Part shown: in pieces, positions 1 to 7,614 of the stretch
Layout of the letters: each line of letters begins with the position of its first letter
Numbering within the stretch: the stretch's first letter is position 1
Source: an uncultured Paracoccaceae bacterium
GTDB lineage: Bacteria > Pseudomonadota > Alphaproteobacteria > Rhodobacterales > Rhodobacteraceae
Reading direction: 5' to 3'
Assembly: GCA_947488175.1 (NCBI GenBank)
Contig: CANKYO010000001.1
Coordinates: 124,001-188,000, forward strand
Length of the DNA: 64,000 nucleotides
Translations under genes and position numbers: made by a program
The notes under the pieces: model-generated
Told to the model about the DNA's origin: nothing
Databases searched by the model: none
Seen by the model: the letters and a program-made list of their open reading frames with translations, nothing else

Positions 1-764
1 GTCACCCAGCGGCGGGCAAACACCAGCAGTATGATGGCCAGCGCCAGAAAGAACCCCGCGCGGGGAAAGTTGGCTGCCAGTCGTCCATCACCCGTTTGCT
101 GATGAAAACCTGCAACGACCTCGGAACTGGTTACCCGAACCACATCCCACAAGGCCAGACCAGCCGCCGCCAGGTGGGTCGGGTTCAGCGGTGACGGGCC
201 GCGCTTGGTCAGTTCAGATGTTTCACGCAGCAGGATCTGGGCATCGAATTCCCCGATCAGGCCATTCGCCCTTGCATGAGCTTCTTCGGCCAGAATACGC
301 GGCGCGGTCAGATCATCCAACTGGGATTGCAGCGCAGCACGCCGGTCCGCGATGGCAGGCGGCTCTTCGCCACTTTCGGGCGCAGGGCCAAGTGCCGCAA
401 TCTGCGCTTCCACCGTGGCAATTCGGCCGGCATTAATCGTTGTGCGCGACAAGAATTCATCGCGCCATGACACCAGTTCGGCCCGCAAGCGATTGATTGC
501 AAACCGTGATGCATCGCCACGACGCGCCAGATCCTCGGCGCGTGAGGCCAGTCTTTCCCAAGCAGGTTCATCCGATGGCAGATCGCTGGTCCCGATTTCA
601 GGGGCCTGCTCCTCTGCTTGCGCAGCTTCGGTGGTTGGTGCCGCTTCCTCGGCCTCGGGCCCAGTCTGCTCAGCAGGCGCGGGCTCAGCCGTATCTGCCT
701 GCTGTGCATGGACGGCCAACGGCCAAAGCAGCAATGCAGTCGCAAGGAAAAGAGGGCGGATCAT
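1..764 (-). CDS. Mechanosensitive ion channel (MscS) family protein with DUF3772-like N-terminus, 3' end cut off
   Basis: The reading frame starts at an ATG at 764 and is still open at the window edge, giving about 254 residues. Residues 1-20 form a signal peptide (MIRPLFLATALLLWPLAVHA). A stretch rich in Ala, Glu and Pro follows, then a helical periplasmic region (about 55-190), and near the edge a hydrophobic segment (GFFLALAIILLVF) that would be the first membrane helix. This resembles the DUF3772 N-terminus of large MscS-type channels that release osmolytes on hypo-osmotic shock, but the pore domain itself is outside the window. The start overlaps the cysK stop by four bases (ATGA), so the two genes are probably translationally coupled. 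Confidence 0.75.
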   Translation of the reverse strand, partial: MIRPLFLATALLLWPLAVHAQQADTAEPAPAEQTGPEAEEAAPTTEAAQAEEQAPEIGTSDLPSDEPAWERLASRAEDLARRGDASRFAINRLRAELVSWRDEFLSRTTINAGRIATVEAQIAALGPAPESGEEPPAIADRRAALQSQLDDLTAPRILAEEAHARANGLIGEFDAQILLRETSELTKRGPSPLNPTHLAAAGLALWDVVRVTSSEVVAGFHQQTGDGRLAANFPRAGFFLALAIILLVFARRWV

Positions 765-1792
765 GCCTCTTCGAACACCGACGGCACATCAATCCGGGCT
801 TCGAGCCACTCAGGAACCGGCAATCCTTTTTCTCGCATGAAGTCGGGGTTATAAAGCTTTGACTGATACCGCGTACCGTAGTCGCAAAGGATCGTGACAA
901 TCGTATGCCCCGGCCCTATCTCGCGCGCCATGCGTATCGCTCCGGCAATATTCACGCCGGTTGACCCGCCCATGCATAGCCCTTCATTCTGCAACAAATC
1001 AAATACAATGGGAACGGCCTCCTGATCGCTGATATTAAAGCAAAAATCAGGCTCAAGCCCTTCCAGATTCTTGGTGATACGGGCCTGCCCGATCCCTTCC
1101 GAAATCGAACTCCCCTCCATCTTCAACTCACCCGTCGTGTAGTAGGAGTAAAGTGCCGCGCCATCGGGGTCGGCAAGGCCCATCTTGACGCCCTTGTCCT
1201 GCAGCGCCATGGCCACACCAGTCAGCGTGCCACCTGATCCGCAGGCACAGATGAACCCATCCAACTTGCCGTTTGTCTGCTCCCAGATCTCGGGACCGGT
1301 GGTTTCGATATGGGCCTGCCGGTTGGCAACATTATCAAATTGATTGGCCCATATGGCACCGTTCGGTTCCGTCTTGTTCAATTCATTGGCCAACCGCTCG
1401 GAATAGCGGACGAAGTTGTTGGGGTTGCGGTAGGGTGCTGCAGGCACCTCGACCAGTTTTGCGCCCGCCAGTCGCAACATGTCCTTCTTTTCCTGGCTCT
1501 GCGTTTCCGGGATCACGATCACCGTCTTGAACCCCATCGACGCACCGACCAGCGCAAGGCCGATGCCCGTGTTCCCGGCTGTGCCTTCAACAATCGTGCC
1601 ACCCGGGCGCAGCGTGCCCTTGGCAATGGCATCGCGGATCATGAAAAGTGCGGCCCGGTCCTTGACCGACTGTCCTGGGTTCAGGAACTCGGCTTTTCCC
1701 AGAATGGTGCAGCCCGTCGCCTCGGACGCGGCACGCAGTTTGATCAGGGGGGTATTGCCGACAGCGTCGGCAAGATCGGTTCGGATTGTCAT
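761..1792 (-). CDS. cysK: Cysteine synthase A (O-acetylserine thiol-lyase)
   Basis: 343 residues. A PLP enzyme making L-cysteine from O-acetylserine and sulfide in the cytoplasm. The PLP lysine is K44 in NPGQSVKDRAALF, the substrate loop TAGNTG is at 71-76 and the phosphate-binding GSGGT at 185-189. At 343 residues it is somewhat longer than the 310-320 usual for CysK, from a C-terminal extension. The start has GAAAGG about 9 bases upstream. It follows trgA and trgB, the arrangement known from the Rhodobacter sphaeroides tellurite-resistance locus trgAB-cysK, where extra thiol capacity is thought to counter tellurite. The stop overlaps the following channel gene. Confidence 0.93.
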   Translation of the reverse strand: MTIRTDLADAVGNTPLIKLRAASEATGCTILGKAEFLNPGQSVKDRAALFMIRDAIAKGTLRPGGTIVEGTAGNTGIGLALVGASMGFKTVIVIPETQSQEKKDMLRLAGAKLVEVPAAPYRNPNNFVRYSERLANELNKTEPNGAIWANQFDNVANRQAHIETTGPEIWEQTNGKLDGFICACGSGGTLTGVAMALQDKGVKMGLADPDGAALYSYYTTGELKMEGSSISEGIGQARITKNLEGLEPDFCFNISDQEAVPIVFDLLQNEGLCMGGSTGVNIAGAIRMAREIGPGHTIVTILCDYGTRYQSKLYNPDFMREKGLPVPEWLEARIDVPSVFEEA

Positions 1793-1873
1793 CGGCTGGG
1801 CCTTTCATTGCGCCTGATATGTGTAGGACCCTGTCCGACCGACATCAAGAGATCGCGCAACCCGGTGTGGCGA

Positions 1874-2989
1874 TCATTCCATACCGCGCAGCCGGTCCCG
1901 ATGATAAGCCAGCCAATAGAGCAGATGATGCAGCGGGCCGGTGGCTATCTCGCCGCTCTCAGCCAATGCCATGGCCTGATCGAACGACAGCGGGTGCAGC
2001 CGCAAATCCTCGTTTTCCTGCTCCAGCCCACCCAGCCAGCTTTGGGTGCGGGGCAGATCGCACAAACCCACGAAACAATAGAAATAATCGGTCGATGATC
2101 CGGGCGATGGGTAATACTGACCTGCAGACAACAACTCCTGCGGTTCAACACCTGCCTCTTCGATCATCTCGCGGCGCGCGGCCTCTTGCGGTGCTTCGCG
2201 TGCGTCGATGATCCCGGCAATAGGTTCCAGCATCCAGGGGTTCGGATCCTGACGTGCCGCGGGGCCAAGACGGACCTGCTCGACCAGCAACACCCTGTCC
2301 CGCGCCGGGTCATAAGGTAGTATCATTGCCGCATCGACACCCAGAAACGCTTCCCTGACCAGAACATGAGACTGCTTGCGATCAAACCGCTGATGCGTGA
2401 TGTCGAGGCTTTGCAGGCGGTAAAATGATCCCAATGGCGGGCGTTGGGCGACAAACTGAAAATCACCTGGCTTGGTCGCACGCCGCACGGTTGCAGGTGC
2501 CGCCGCGGCCCGATGTTTGGCCCAGGCCCGGTTTTCGATCATCGACCACATGCCGCGCAATTCGCCGTGATCCGGCAGAGGCCGATGCGAAAAAAGCTCT
2601 GCTGCCGCCAAAACCGCCGGGGCCAGATGCCCCTCTTCCCAGGTCTCCAGCGACCAGTCGCCGGGGCCCGGCGCATTTCGGGTTGTGGGCAGATAGGTCT
2701 GTGCGGCCACCGGCATTCCATCCACCTCGACTGTGACGGGCGACAGTTCATAACCAAACGCGCGTTCATAAACATCAAGACGCGCGATCTGCTGATCAGT
2801 CAGATCGGTCCAAAGCGTGCCGTCCGTCGTCGCACCGGCATCAGCGACGATAAAGGGAACGACGTTGTCGCGAAGGGGGTGACGCCGATAGCCCCGAAGA
2901 GTGGCGCTACGCGCTTCCAGATTGCCGGGCCCCGCCACCGCCTCCATCAGCGTGGCCGACATCAGTGTGCCGTAGACGAACAGATCCAT
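1874..2989 (-). CDS. trgB: TrgB-like fusion: gamma-glutamylcyclotransferase-like domain plus Nudix hydrolase
   Basis: 371 residues with two domains. Residues 1-130 are AIG2/gamma-glutamylcyclotransferase-like: FVYGTLM at 4-10, and a DVYERAFG segment carrying the likely catalytic Glu75. Residues 180-371 are a Nudix hydrolase of the ADP-ribose pyrophosphatase (YffH/AdpP) type, with a complete Nudix box from G259 to V281 that fits G-x5-E-x7-RE-U-x-EE-x-G-U. The expected activities are cleavage of gamma-glutamyl amines or peptides and of ADP-sugars, but the substrates are not known. It starts three bases after trgA ends, so the two are co-transcribed. TrgB in R. sphaeroides is tied to tellurite resistance. 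The gene name is by homology and order. Confidence 0.85.
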   Translation of the reverse strand: MDLFVYGTLMSATLMEAVAGPGNLEARSATLRGYRRHPLRDNVVPFIVADAGATTDGTLWTDLTDQQIARLDVYERAFGYELSPVTVEVDGMPVAAQTYLPTTRNAPGPGDWSLETWEEGHLAPAVLAAAELFSHRPLPDHGELRGMWSMIENRAWAKHRAAAAPATVRRATKPGDFQFVAQRPPLGSFYRLQSLDITHQRFDRKQSHVLVREAFLGVDAAMILPYDPARDRVLLVEQVRLGPAARQDPNPWMLEPIAGIIDAREAPQEAARREMIEEAGVEPQELLSAGQYYPSPGSSTDYFYCFVGLCDLPRTQSWLGGLEQENEDLRLHPLSFDQAMALAESGEIATGPLHHLLYWLAYHRDRLRGME

Positions 2990-2992
2990 CAG

Positions 2993-3433
2993 TCAGGGAT
3001 ACCGTTTGGCAAAATACTCTGTGATAAGGCCGCATATGATGCCGCCAACAGCAACATTGATAATCAAATTGATGTCGTAAAAGTCCATGCCTAACTTCAG
3101 CATCAGGTTAAAAACATCTGTGATCGCATCCATCGGGCCATCATAAAGGCGGCGCAGTGATTTGCGGATCATATCATAGAAAGAGATCAGAAAAACCATC
3201 CACAAGGTGTAGGCAGCAGCGCCGGTCAGCCCGTTCCCGATGGCCGCGATATAACCGCGCCCTGCTCGGCTGCCGACAACCATCCAGCCAACCAGTATGC
3301 CCACGACAATGGACAAAGGTACGGCATAACCGGGTAGATTTCCTTCTGGAAAAAGCGGTGTCGCCTGCAGTGGGATATACCAGCCGTAGATGAAAAAGGC
3401 CAAGGCGGCGGCAAGGCGTCCAGCGGTAGGCAT
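2993..3433 (-). CDS. trgA: TrgA family membrane protein (tellurite resistance-type)
   Basis: 146 residues and hydrophobic, with about four membrane segments (about 7-25, 38-57, 68-90 and 120-140). It lacks an obvious catalytic motif. The fit to TrgA comes from its size, the GRLAAALAFFIYGWYIP-type N-terminus and its place directly before the GGCT-Nudix gene and cysK, the order of the R. sphaeroides trgAB-cysK locus. GAGGAC lies about 9 bases before the ATG. It starts 37 bases after cfa ends on the same strand, so read-through from the phrA-cfa unit is possible. Its biochemical role is unknown. Confidence 0.8.
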   Translation of the reverse strand: MPTAGRLAAALAFFIYGWYIPLQATPLFPEGNLPGYAVPLSIVVGILVGWMVVGSRAGRGYIAAIGNGLTGAAAYTLWMVFLISFYDMIRKSLRRLYDGPMDAITDVFNLMLKLGMDFYDINLIINVAVGGIICGLITEYFAKRYP

Positions 3434-3470
3434 GTCACTGCGTCCTCATTCGGGCCGCGAACGGCCTTCT

Positions 3471-4679
3471 TTATGGGGCGCGTGTCACGGTAATCTGCGT
3501 TACATCGCAGTTTCCGCTATGAAAAGTGCCCGCGCAAGAGGTCAGATAAAAGTTCCACATCCGCTTGAACCGCTCGTCAAAGCCCAAGGCGGCCACCGCA
3601 TCCCATTTGGCGTTGAACGTTTCGTGCCAGCGACGCAAGGTCTGGCTGTAGCTCTCACCAAACTCGATGGATTTAGCGACGATTAATCCAGCCTTTTCAA
3701 TCTCTTGGCGCAGAACAACCGGGCTGGGCAACATGCCACCGGGGAAGATGTATTTCTGGATGAAATCAACACCACGCTTGTACACCTGCCAGCGGCGATG
3801 CTCGACCGTGATGATCTGAAGTGTTGCGTGTTTGCCCGGTTTGAGCCTTTCGCGCAGCGTATCGAAATAGACCGGCCAGTATTTTTCGCCCACCGCCTCG
3901 AACATTTCGATGCTGGCGATGCCATCATAGATGCCGGTTTCATCGCGGTAATCCTGCATCTTGATCTCGACCATGTCGGACAAACCGGCCTTGGCAATCC
4001 GCTGCACGGCATAATCATGCTGCTCCTGACTGATCGTCAAACCGGTCACCCGCAGGCCGCGCTCCTTTGCGGCATATTCAGCAAAACCACCCCAGCCACA
4101 GCCGATCTCAAGCACATGATCGCCGGGCTGTGCGCCCATCTGATCGACCATGCTCTTGTACTTCTCGATTTGCGCAGCTTCGAGGCTTTGCTGACCAGTA
4201 TCAAACTTGGCCGAGGAATAGGTCATCGTATCATCCAGCCACAGGCTGTAGAATTCATTGCCCAGATCATAGTGATAGCTGATGTTCTTCTTGGCCTGCG
4301 CCTTTGAATTGCGCTGCATCCAGAAACGCATCTGTTCATAGAACCGGACAAGGAACTGACCGGGAAAGCCATCATACATGTCTTCGGCATCATCATGGAC
4401 CAGATCCATAAAGGCCATCAGATCGGGGGTGGACCACCAACCATCCATATAGGCTTCGCAAAAGCCCAGATCGCCCTCGCGGATGGTGCGGGCAAACAGA
4501 TCATCATTATGTACGTGAATTTCGGCAACATATCCCGGATCAGGGCCTTCTGCCCGGAAATGCCGCCCATCCGGCAGGATGATATCCACACGCCCGCGTT
4601 TCATATGTTTGATTTTGTCGAACACTGCCGCGAAATAGCGTGGCAGTTGCGTCTGCCCATCGGTACTGGTGATGATCAT
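3471..4679 (-). CDS. cfa: Cyclopropane-fatty-acyl-phospholipid synthase
   Basis: 402 residues from the ATG at 4679, preferred over an upstream in-frame start because AGGGA sits five bases before it and the extra residues upstream are Arg-rich and unlike the family. The enzyme transfers a methylene group from SAM to the double bond of membrane phospholipid acyl chains. An N-terminal lipid-binding region leads into a class I methyltransferase fold with VLEIGCGWGG as the SAM-binding loop and GLTISQEQ after it. It lies directly downstream of photolyase. In R. sphaeroides the phrA-cfaA pair belongs to the RpoE-ChrR singlet-oxygen regulon, so a membrane-protection role under light stress is likely. 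Confidence 0.92.
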   Translation of the reverse strand: MIITSTDGQTQLPRYFAAVFDKIKHMKRGRVDIILPDGRHFRAEGPDPGYVAEIHVHNDDLFARTIREGDLGFCEAYMDGWWSTPDLMAFMDLVHDDAEDMYDGFPGQFLVRFYEQMRFWMQRNSKAQAKKNISYHYDLGNEFYSLWLDDTMTYSSAKFDTGQQSLEAAQIEKYKSMVDQMGAQPGDHVLEIGCGWGGFAEYAAKERGLRVTGLTISQEQHDYAVQRIAKAGLSDMVEIKMQDYRDETGIYDGIASIEMFEAVGEKYWPVYFDTLRERLKPGKHATLQIITVEHRRWQVYKRGVDFIQKYIFPGGMLPSPVVLRQEIEKAGLIVAKSIEFGESYSQTLRRWHETFNAKWDAVAALGFDERFKRMWNFYLTSCAGTFHSGNCDVTQITVTRAP

Positions 4680-4747
4680 GTCGTCCCTGTTTCTTCTTTG
4701 CCGCGCCACAGTGCCTGCCCGCACAGCTTTCACTCAAGTTAACCTTT

Positions 4748-4776
4748 GATACGTGGAAGTCACGGGAAACGTTCAA
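4748..4776 (-). promoter_or_regulatory. Candidate RpoH-like promoter ahead of cfa
   Basis: Reading the minus strand in the 125-base gap between phrA and cfa there is TTGAAC, 17 bases, then CGTATC, 69 bases before the cfa ATG. This resembles the alphaproteobacterial RpoH pattern (TTG at -35, CYTAT at -10) with the right spacing, although the second -10 base is G rather than C or T. RpoH factors act downstream of singlet oxygen in Rhodobacter. No TGATC-type RpoE -35 was found here. It is a weak match seen by eye only. Confidence 0.3.
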
Positions 4777-4804
4777 AAATTTCTGGTCACTTGACCCAGC
4801 GTCA

Positions 4805-6223
4805 CTAAAAGTTGCGGTTTTCGTAGGCATCTAGCGCCCGTTTGCGCCCCTCATCGACAGCCACAATCGGATCGGGATAGCGATCATCCGGTGACATGCC
4901 CCACTGTTTGGGGATCATATCAAAATAGCTGCGGGCAGTGTCAGATGCATTTTTGTAAGGTTCCGCCAGCCACCGTTTCGCGTAGGCACGGTCCTTGTCG
5001 AACTTATCAAGCTGCGTGACCGGATTGAAAACCCGGAAATAGGGGGTCGCATCCGGCCCCGATCCTGCCGACCATTGCCAGCCCATCGCATTGCTGCACG
5101 GGTCCCAATCGATCAGGCAATCGGCAAACCAATCCATCCCGATCTTCCAATGACACAAAAGGTGCTTGGTCAGGTAAGACGCCACGATCATCCGCCCTCG
5201 GTTATGCATCGTGCCGGTCACATACATCTCGCGCATGGCCGCATCGACGAACTGAATGCCTGTCCGCCCCTGTTTCCAGGCCTTGACCTCGGCCAGCCGC
5301 TCGTCAGTGTTCCATGGGAAGGCGTCCCAATCCTCTTTCCAGTTGTCACTGACAATCCGGGGCGTGTGATGCGCCAGATGATAAGCAAACTCGCGCCAGA
5401 CCAGCTCTTTCAGGAAAACCTCGGCATCCGACTTGCCATCATTCAATGCCCGCCAGCCTGAATGCCAGCAGCTGCGTGGACTGATCTCACCATAGGTCAG
5501 GTTCTCGGACAGGCCCGATGTGCCGTCCACCGCTGGAAGGTCGCGGTTCTTCTGATAACCCGCCACGCGGTGTGCCATGAATGCGCCCAGACGATGTGAC
5601 GCAGCCGTCTCACCCACGGTGCAATGCGTACGCAAGATATCCGCGCCACGCTGCATCCCCGCGCCCATCTGCCAGTCATCCAGATCGTCTGAGGCCGGCC
5701 AGCCATCAGGTGCGGGTATATTGCCCGGTGCAGGCAAGGCAGAAGGCACATCATTGCCACGCACCGATTTCCACATCGGCGTGAATACCTTGTAAAAACC
5801 ACCTGTCTTGGTCTCGACTGTCCATGGCTCAAACAGGACATGCCCGGCAAAGCTTCTAGCATCAATCCCGTCGTCCTTCAGCGCCGCTTTTACATCCGTA
5901 TCGCGCGCCTTGCTGTCAGGATCATAAAGCCGGGACCAGTACACCGCCCCTGCCCCGGTCTCCTCGATCAGGTCGCGCAGCACATCCAGCGCCTTGCCGC
6001 GGCGCAGGATCAGGCGGCTGCCTTTGTCCTTCAGCGAATTCGCCAGATCCGCAACAGACAGACCGAGGCGAAACCGGGGGGCCGCGCCATGCGTCTCGAC
6101 AACTTCGTCATGAATGAACAGCGGGATCACCGGACGCCCACCGTCGCACGCGGCCGTCAGCGCCGCATGATCGCCAAGCCGCAGATCGCGGCGAAACCAC
6201 AATAGGATCGGGGACTTGCTCAT
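4805..6223 (-). CDS. phrA: Deoxyribodipyrimidine photolyase (class I CPD photolyase)
   Basis: 472 residues from the ATG at 6223, which has a strong GGAGGT four bases upstream; a start five codons earlier has none. The enzyme splits cyclobutane pyrimidine dimers with blue light. The N-terminal antenna domain begins SPILLWFRRDLRLGDHAAL, and the C-terminal FAD domain contains WREFAYHL, MHNRGRMIVASYLTKHLL and the DWDPCSNAMGWQWSAGSGPD region that lines FAD. It begins 33 bases after the aminotransferase-like gene and is followed by cfa, as in the phrA-cfaA pair of the singlet-oxygen stress regulon of R. sphaeroides. Confidence 0.95.
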   Translation of the reverse strand: MSKSPILLWFRRDLRLGDHAALTAACDGGRPVIPLFIHDEVVETHGAAPRFRLGLSVADLANSLKDKGSRLILRRGKALDVLRDLIEETGAGAVYWSRLYDPDSKARDTDVKAALKDDGIDARSFAGHVLFEPWTVETKTGGFYKVFTPMWKSVRGNDVPSALPAPGNIPAPDGWPASDDLDDWQMGAGMQRGADILRTHCTVGETAASHRLGAFMAHRVAGYQKNRDLPAVDGTSGLSENLTYGEISPRSCWHSGWRALNDGKSDAEVFLKELVWREFAYHLAHHTPRIVSDNWKEDWDAFPWNTDERLAEVKAWKQGRTGIQFVDAAMREMYVTGTMHNRGRMIVASYLTKHLLCHWKIGMDWFADCLIDWDPCSNAMGWQWSAGSGPDATPYFRVFNPVTQLDKFDKDRAYAKRWLAEPYKNASDTARSYFDMIPKQWGMSPDDRYPDPIVAVDEGRKRALDAYENRNF

Positions 6224-6256
6224 GACACCTCCGCGCAAGGCACGAAAGCGGCCTGC

Positions 6257-7474
6257 CTACAGAACCTGATCTAGCGCCGTCATCAGCGCGTCAACCTCGG
6301 CCTTGGTTGTGTAATGCACAAAGCTGACGCGCAGCACGCCTTTGTCCATGTCCACACCACAGGCCTGCAAGGGGCGTTGGGCATAGAAATCGCCACCGCT
6401 GGCCATGATCCCAAGATCGGCCAAAGCTGCAGCCGCATCGGGCCCGCTCGTCTCCAGCGCCAGTGCAACAGTCGGTGCGCGGCGGTCAGCATCGGCCGGA
6501 CCGATCAGCCGTACCGAGTTCTTGGCGCTGACATAATCCAACAGCGGCTGCAGCAACGCGACCTCATGCGCACGCATCAGGTCATGCGCCTTTCGAGCGG
6601 CATCAGCACCCGCGCCACCACCATGACGGGCGGCCATATCCTCAAAATAATCCGCCATACCGGCGCTTGCGGCGACCTGTGCATGATCCGGTCCAGCAGG
6701 CGTAAACCGTTTATACAAAGTATCACCATTGAAATGATGCCCCTGATTGGGCAGTTGCATCCCCCAGTCTTCGCGGATCACCATCAACCCCTGATGCGGA
6801 CCATAGGTCTTGTAGGCGCTGAACAGATAAACGTCACATCCCATCGCCCCTACATCGGGCAAGCCATGCGGGGCATAGCTGACACCATCGACGCAAACCC
6901 GGGCACCCGCGTCATGGGCCAGTTTGGTGATCGCGGCCACATCATTGATGGCACCAACCACATTCGAACAATGGGGAAACACCACCAGCGCCACATCATC
7001 GTCGAGCATCGCCGCCAGATCATCCAGCGACAGCTCGCCCGTCTCGGGATCGACCTGCCATTCGCGGATGGTCACACCCTCTTCGGCCAAACGACGCCAC
7101 GGGCCACTATTGGCCTCATGATCCTGATTGGTCACGATGATGCTTTGGCCCGGCTTCAACCAGTGGCGAACAGCCTGCGCCAGCACATAGGTATTCTGCG
7201 TGGTCGAGGGGCCGAATGACAACTCATGCGGGGCCACACCCAGCATCGCCGCCAGACGCGACCGGGCCTCATCCATCTCTTCACCACCCAGATGGGACGC
7301 GCCATAAGGGGCATAGGGCTGCACCTTGCGTTCGGTATAGAACCTGCGCAGCCGGTCAATCACCTGCTGGCAGGCATACGAGCCGCCTGCGTTTTCGAAA
7401 AATGCCTGTCCTTGCAATGATGGCGTGCGAAATGCGGGAAACTGGGATCGAACCCATTCAATATCTAATGTCAT
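6257..7474 (-). CDS. Class V aminotransferase, cysteine-desulfurase-like but without the catalytic cysteine
   Basis: 405 residues. A fold-type I PLP enzyme: FENAGGSYACQQV near the N-terminus, the PLP-contacting TNQDHEAN, the PLP aspartate in VCVDGVSYAPHG, and the Schiff-base lysine in LFSAYKTYGPHQG. It matches the 'cysteine desulfurase-like' branch of class V aminotransferases. In true SufS/CsdA proteins a loop of type H-C-A-Q-P-L carries the sulfur-accepting Cys; here the aligned segment reads F-Y-A-Q-R-P-L, so Tyr stands where Cys should be. Desulfurase activity is therefore doubtful and the substrate is unknown. The photolyase gene follows after 33 bases, suggesting co-transcription. Confidence 0.85.
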   Translation of the reverse strand: MTLDIEWVRSQFPAFRTPSLQGQAFFENAGGSYACQQVIDRLRRFYTERKVQPYAPYGASHLGGEEMDEARSRLAAMLGVAPHELSFGPSTTQNTYVLAQAVRHWLKPGQSIIVTNQDHEANSGPWRRLAEEGVTIREWQVDPETGELSLDDLAAMLDDDVALVVFPHCSNVVGAINDVAAITKLAHDAGARVCVDGVSYAPHGLPDVGAMGCDVYLFSAYKTYGPHQGLMVIREDWGMQLPNQGHHFNGDTLYKRFTPAGPDHAQVAASAGMADYFEDMAARHGGGAGADAARKAHDLMRAHEVALLQPLLDYVSAKNSVRLIGPADADRRAPTVALALETSGPDAAAALADLGIMASGGDFYAQRPLQACGVDMDKGVLRVSFVHYTTKAEVDALMTALDQVL

Positions 7475-7569
7475 GAACCCACATCAAACCGGTTGCACCG
7501 CAGAGTCAAGAACAGCCGCCCGTGACAGACAACCACCTGCATACACACCAGACCCTTCGAAATAAAAAA

Positions 7570-7595
7570 GGCCCCGCTGGTCATCCAGCGGGGCC
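7570..7595 (-). terminator. Rho-independent terminator after the BCCT gene
   Basis: Perfect 11-bp stem (GGCCCCGCTGG) with a TCAT loop (ATGA on the minus strand). On the minus strand the stem is followed by a run of T (TTTTTTATT), so it ends the BCCT transcript. On the plus strand only TTTCTT follows. Confidence 0.9.
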
Positions 7596-7614
7596 TTTCT
7601 TGTCTACCGAAACA

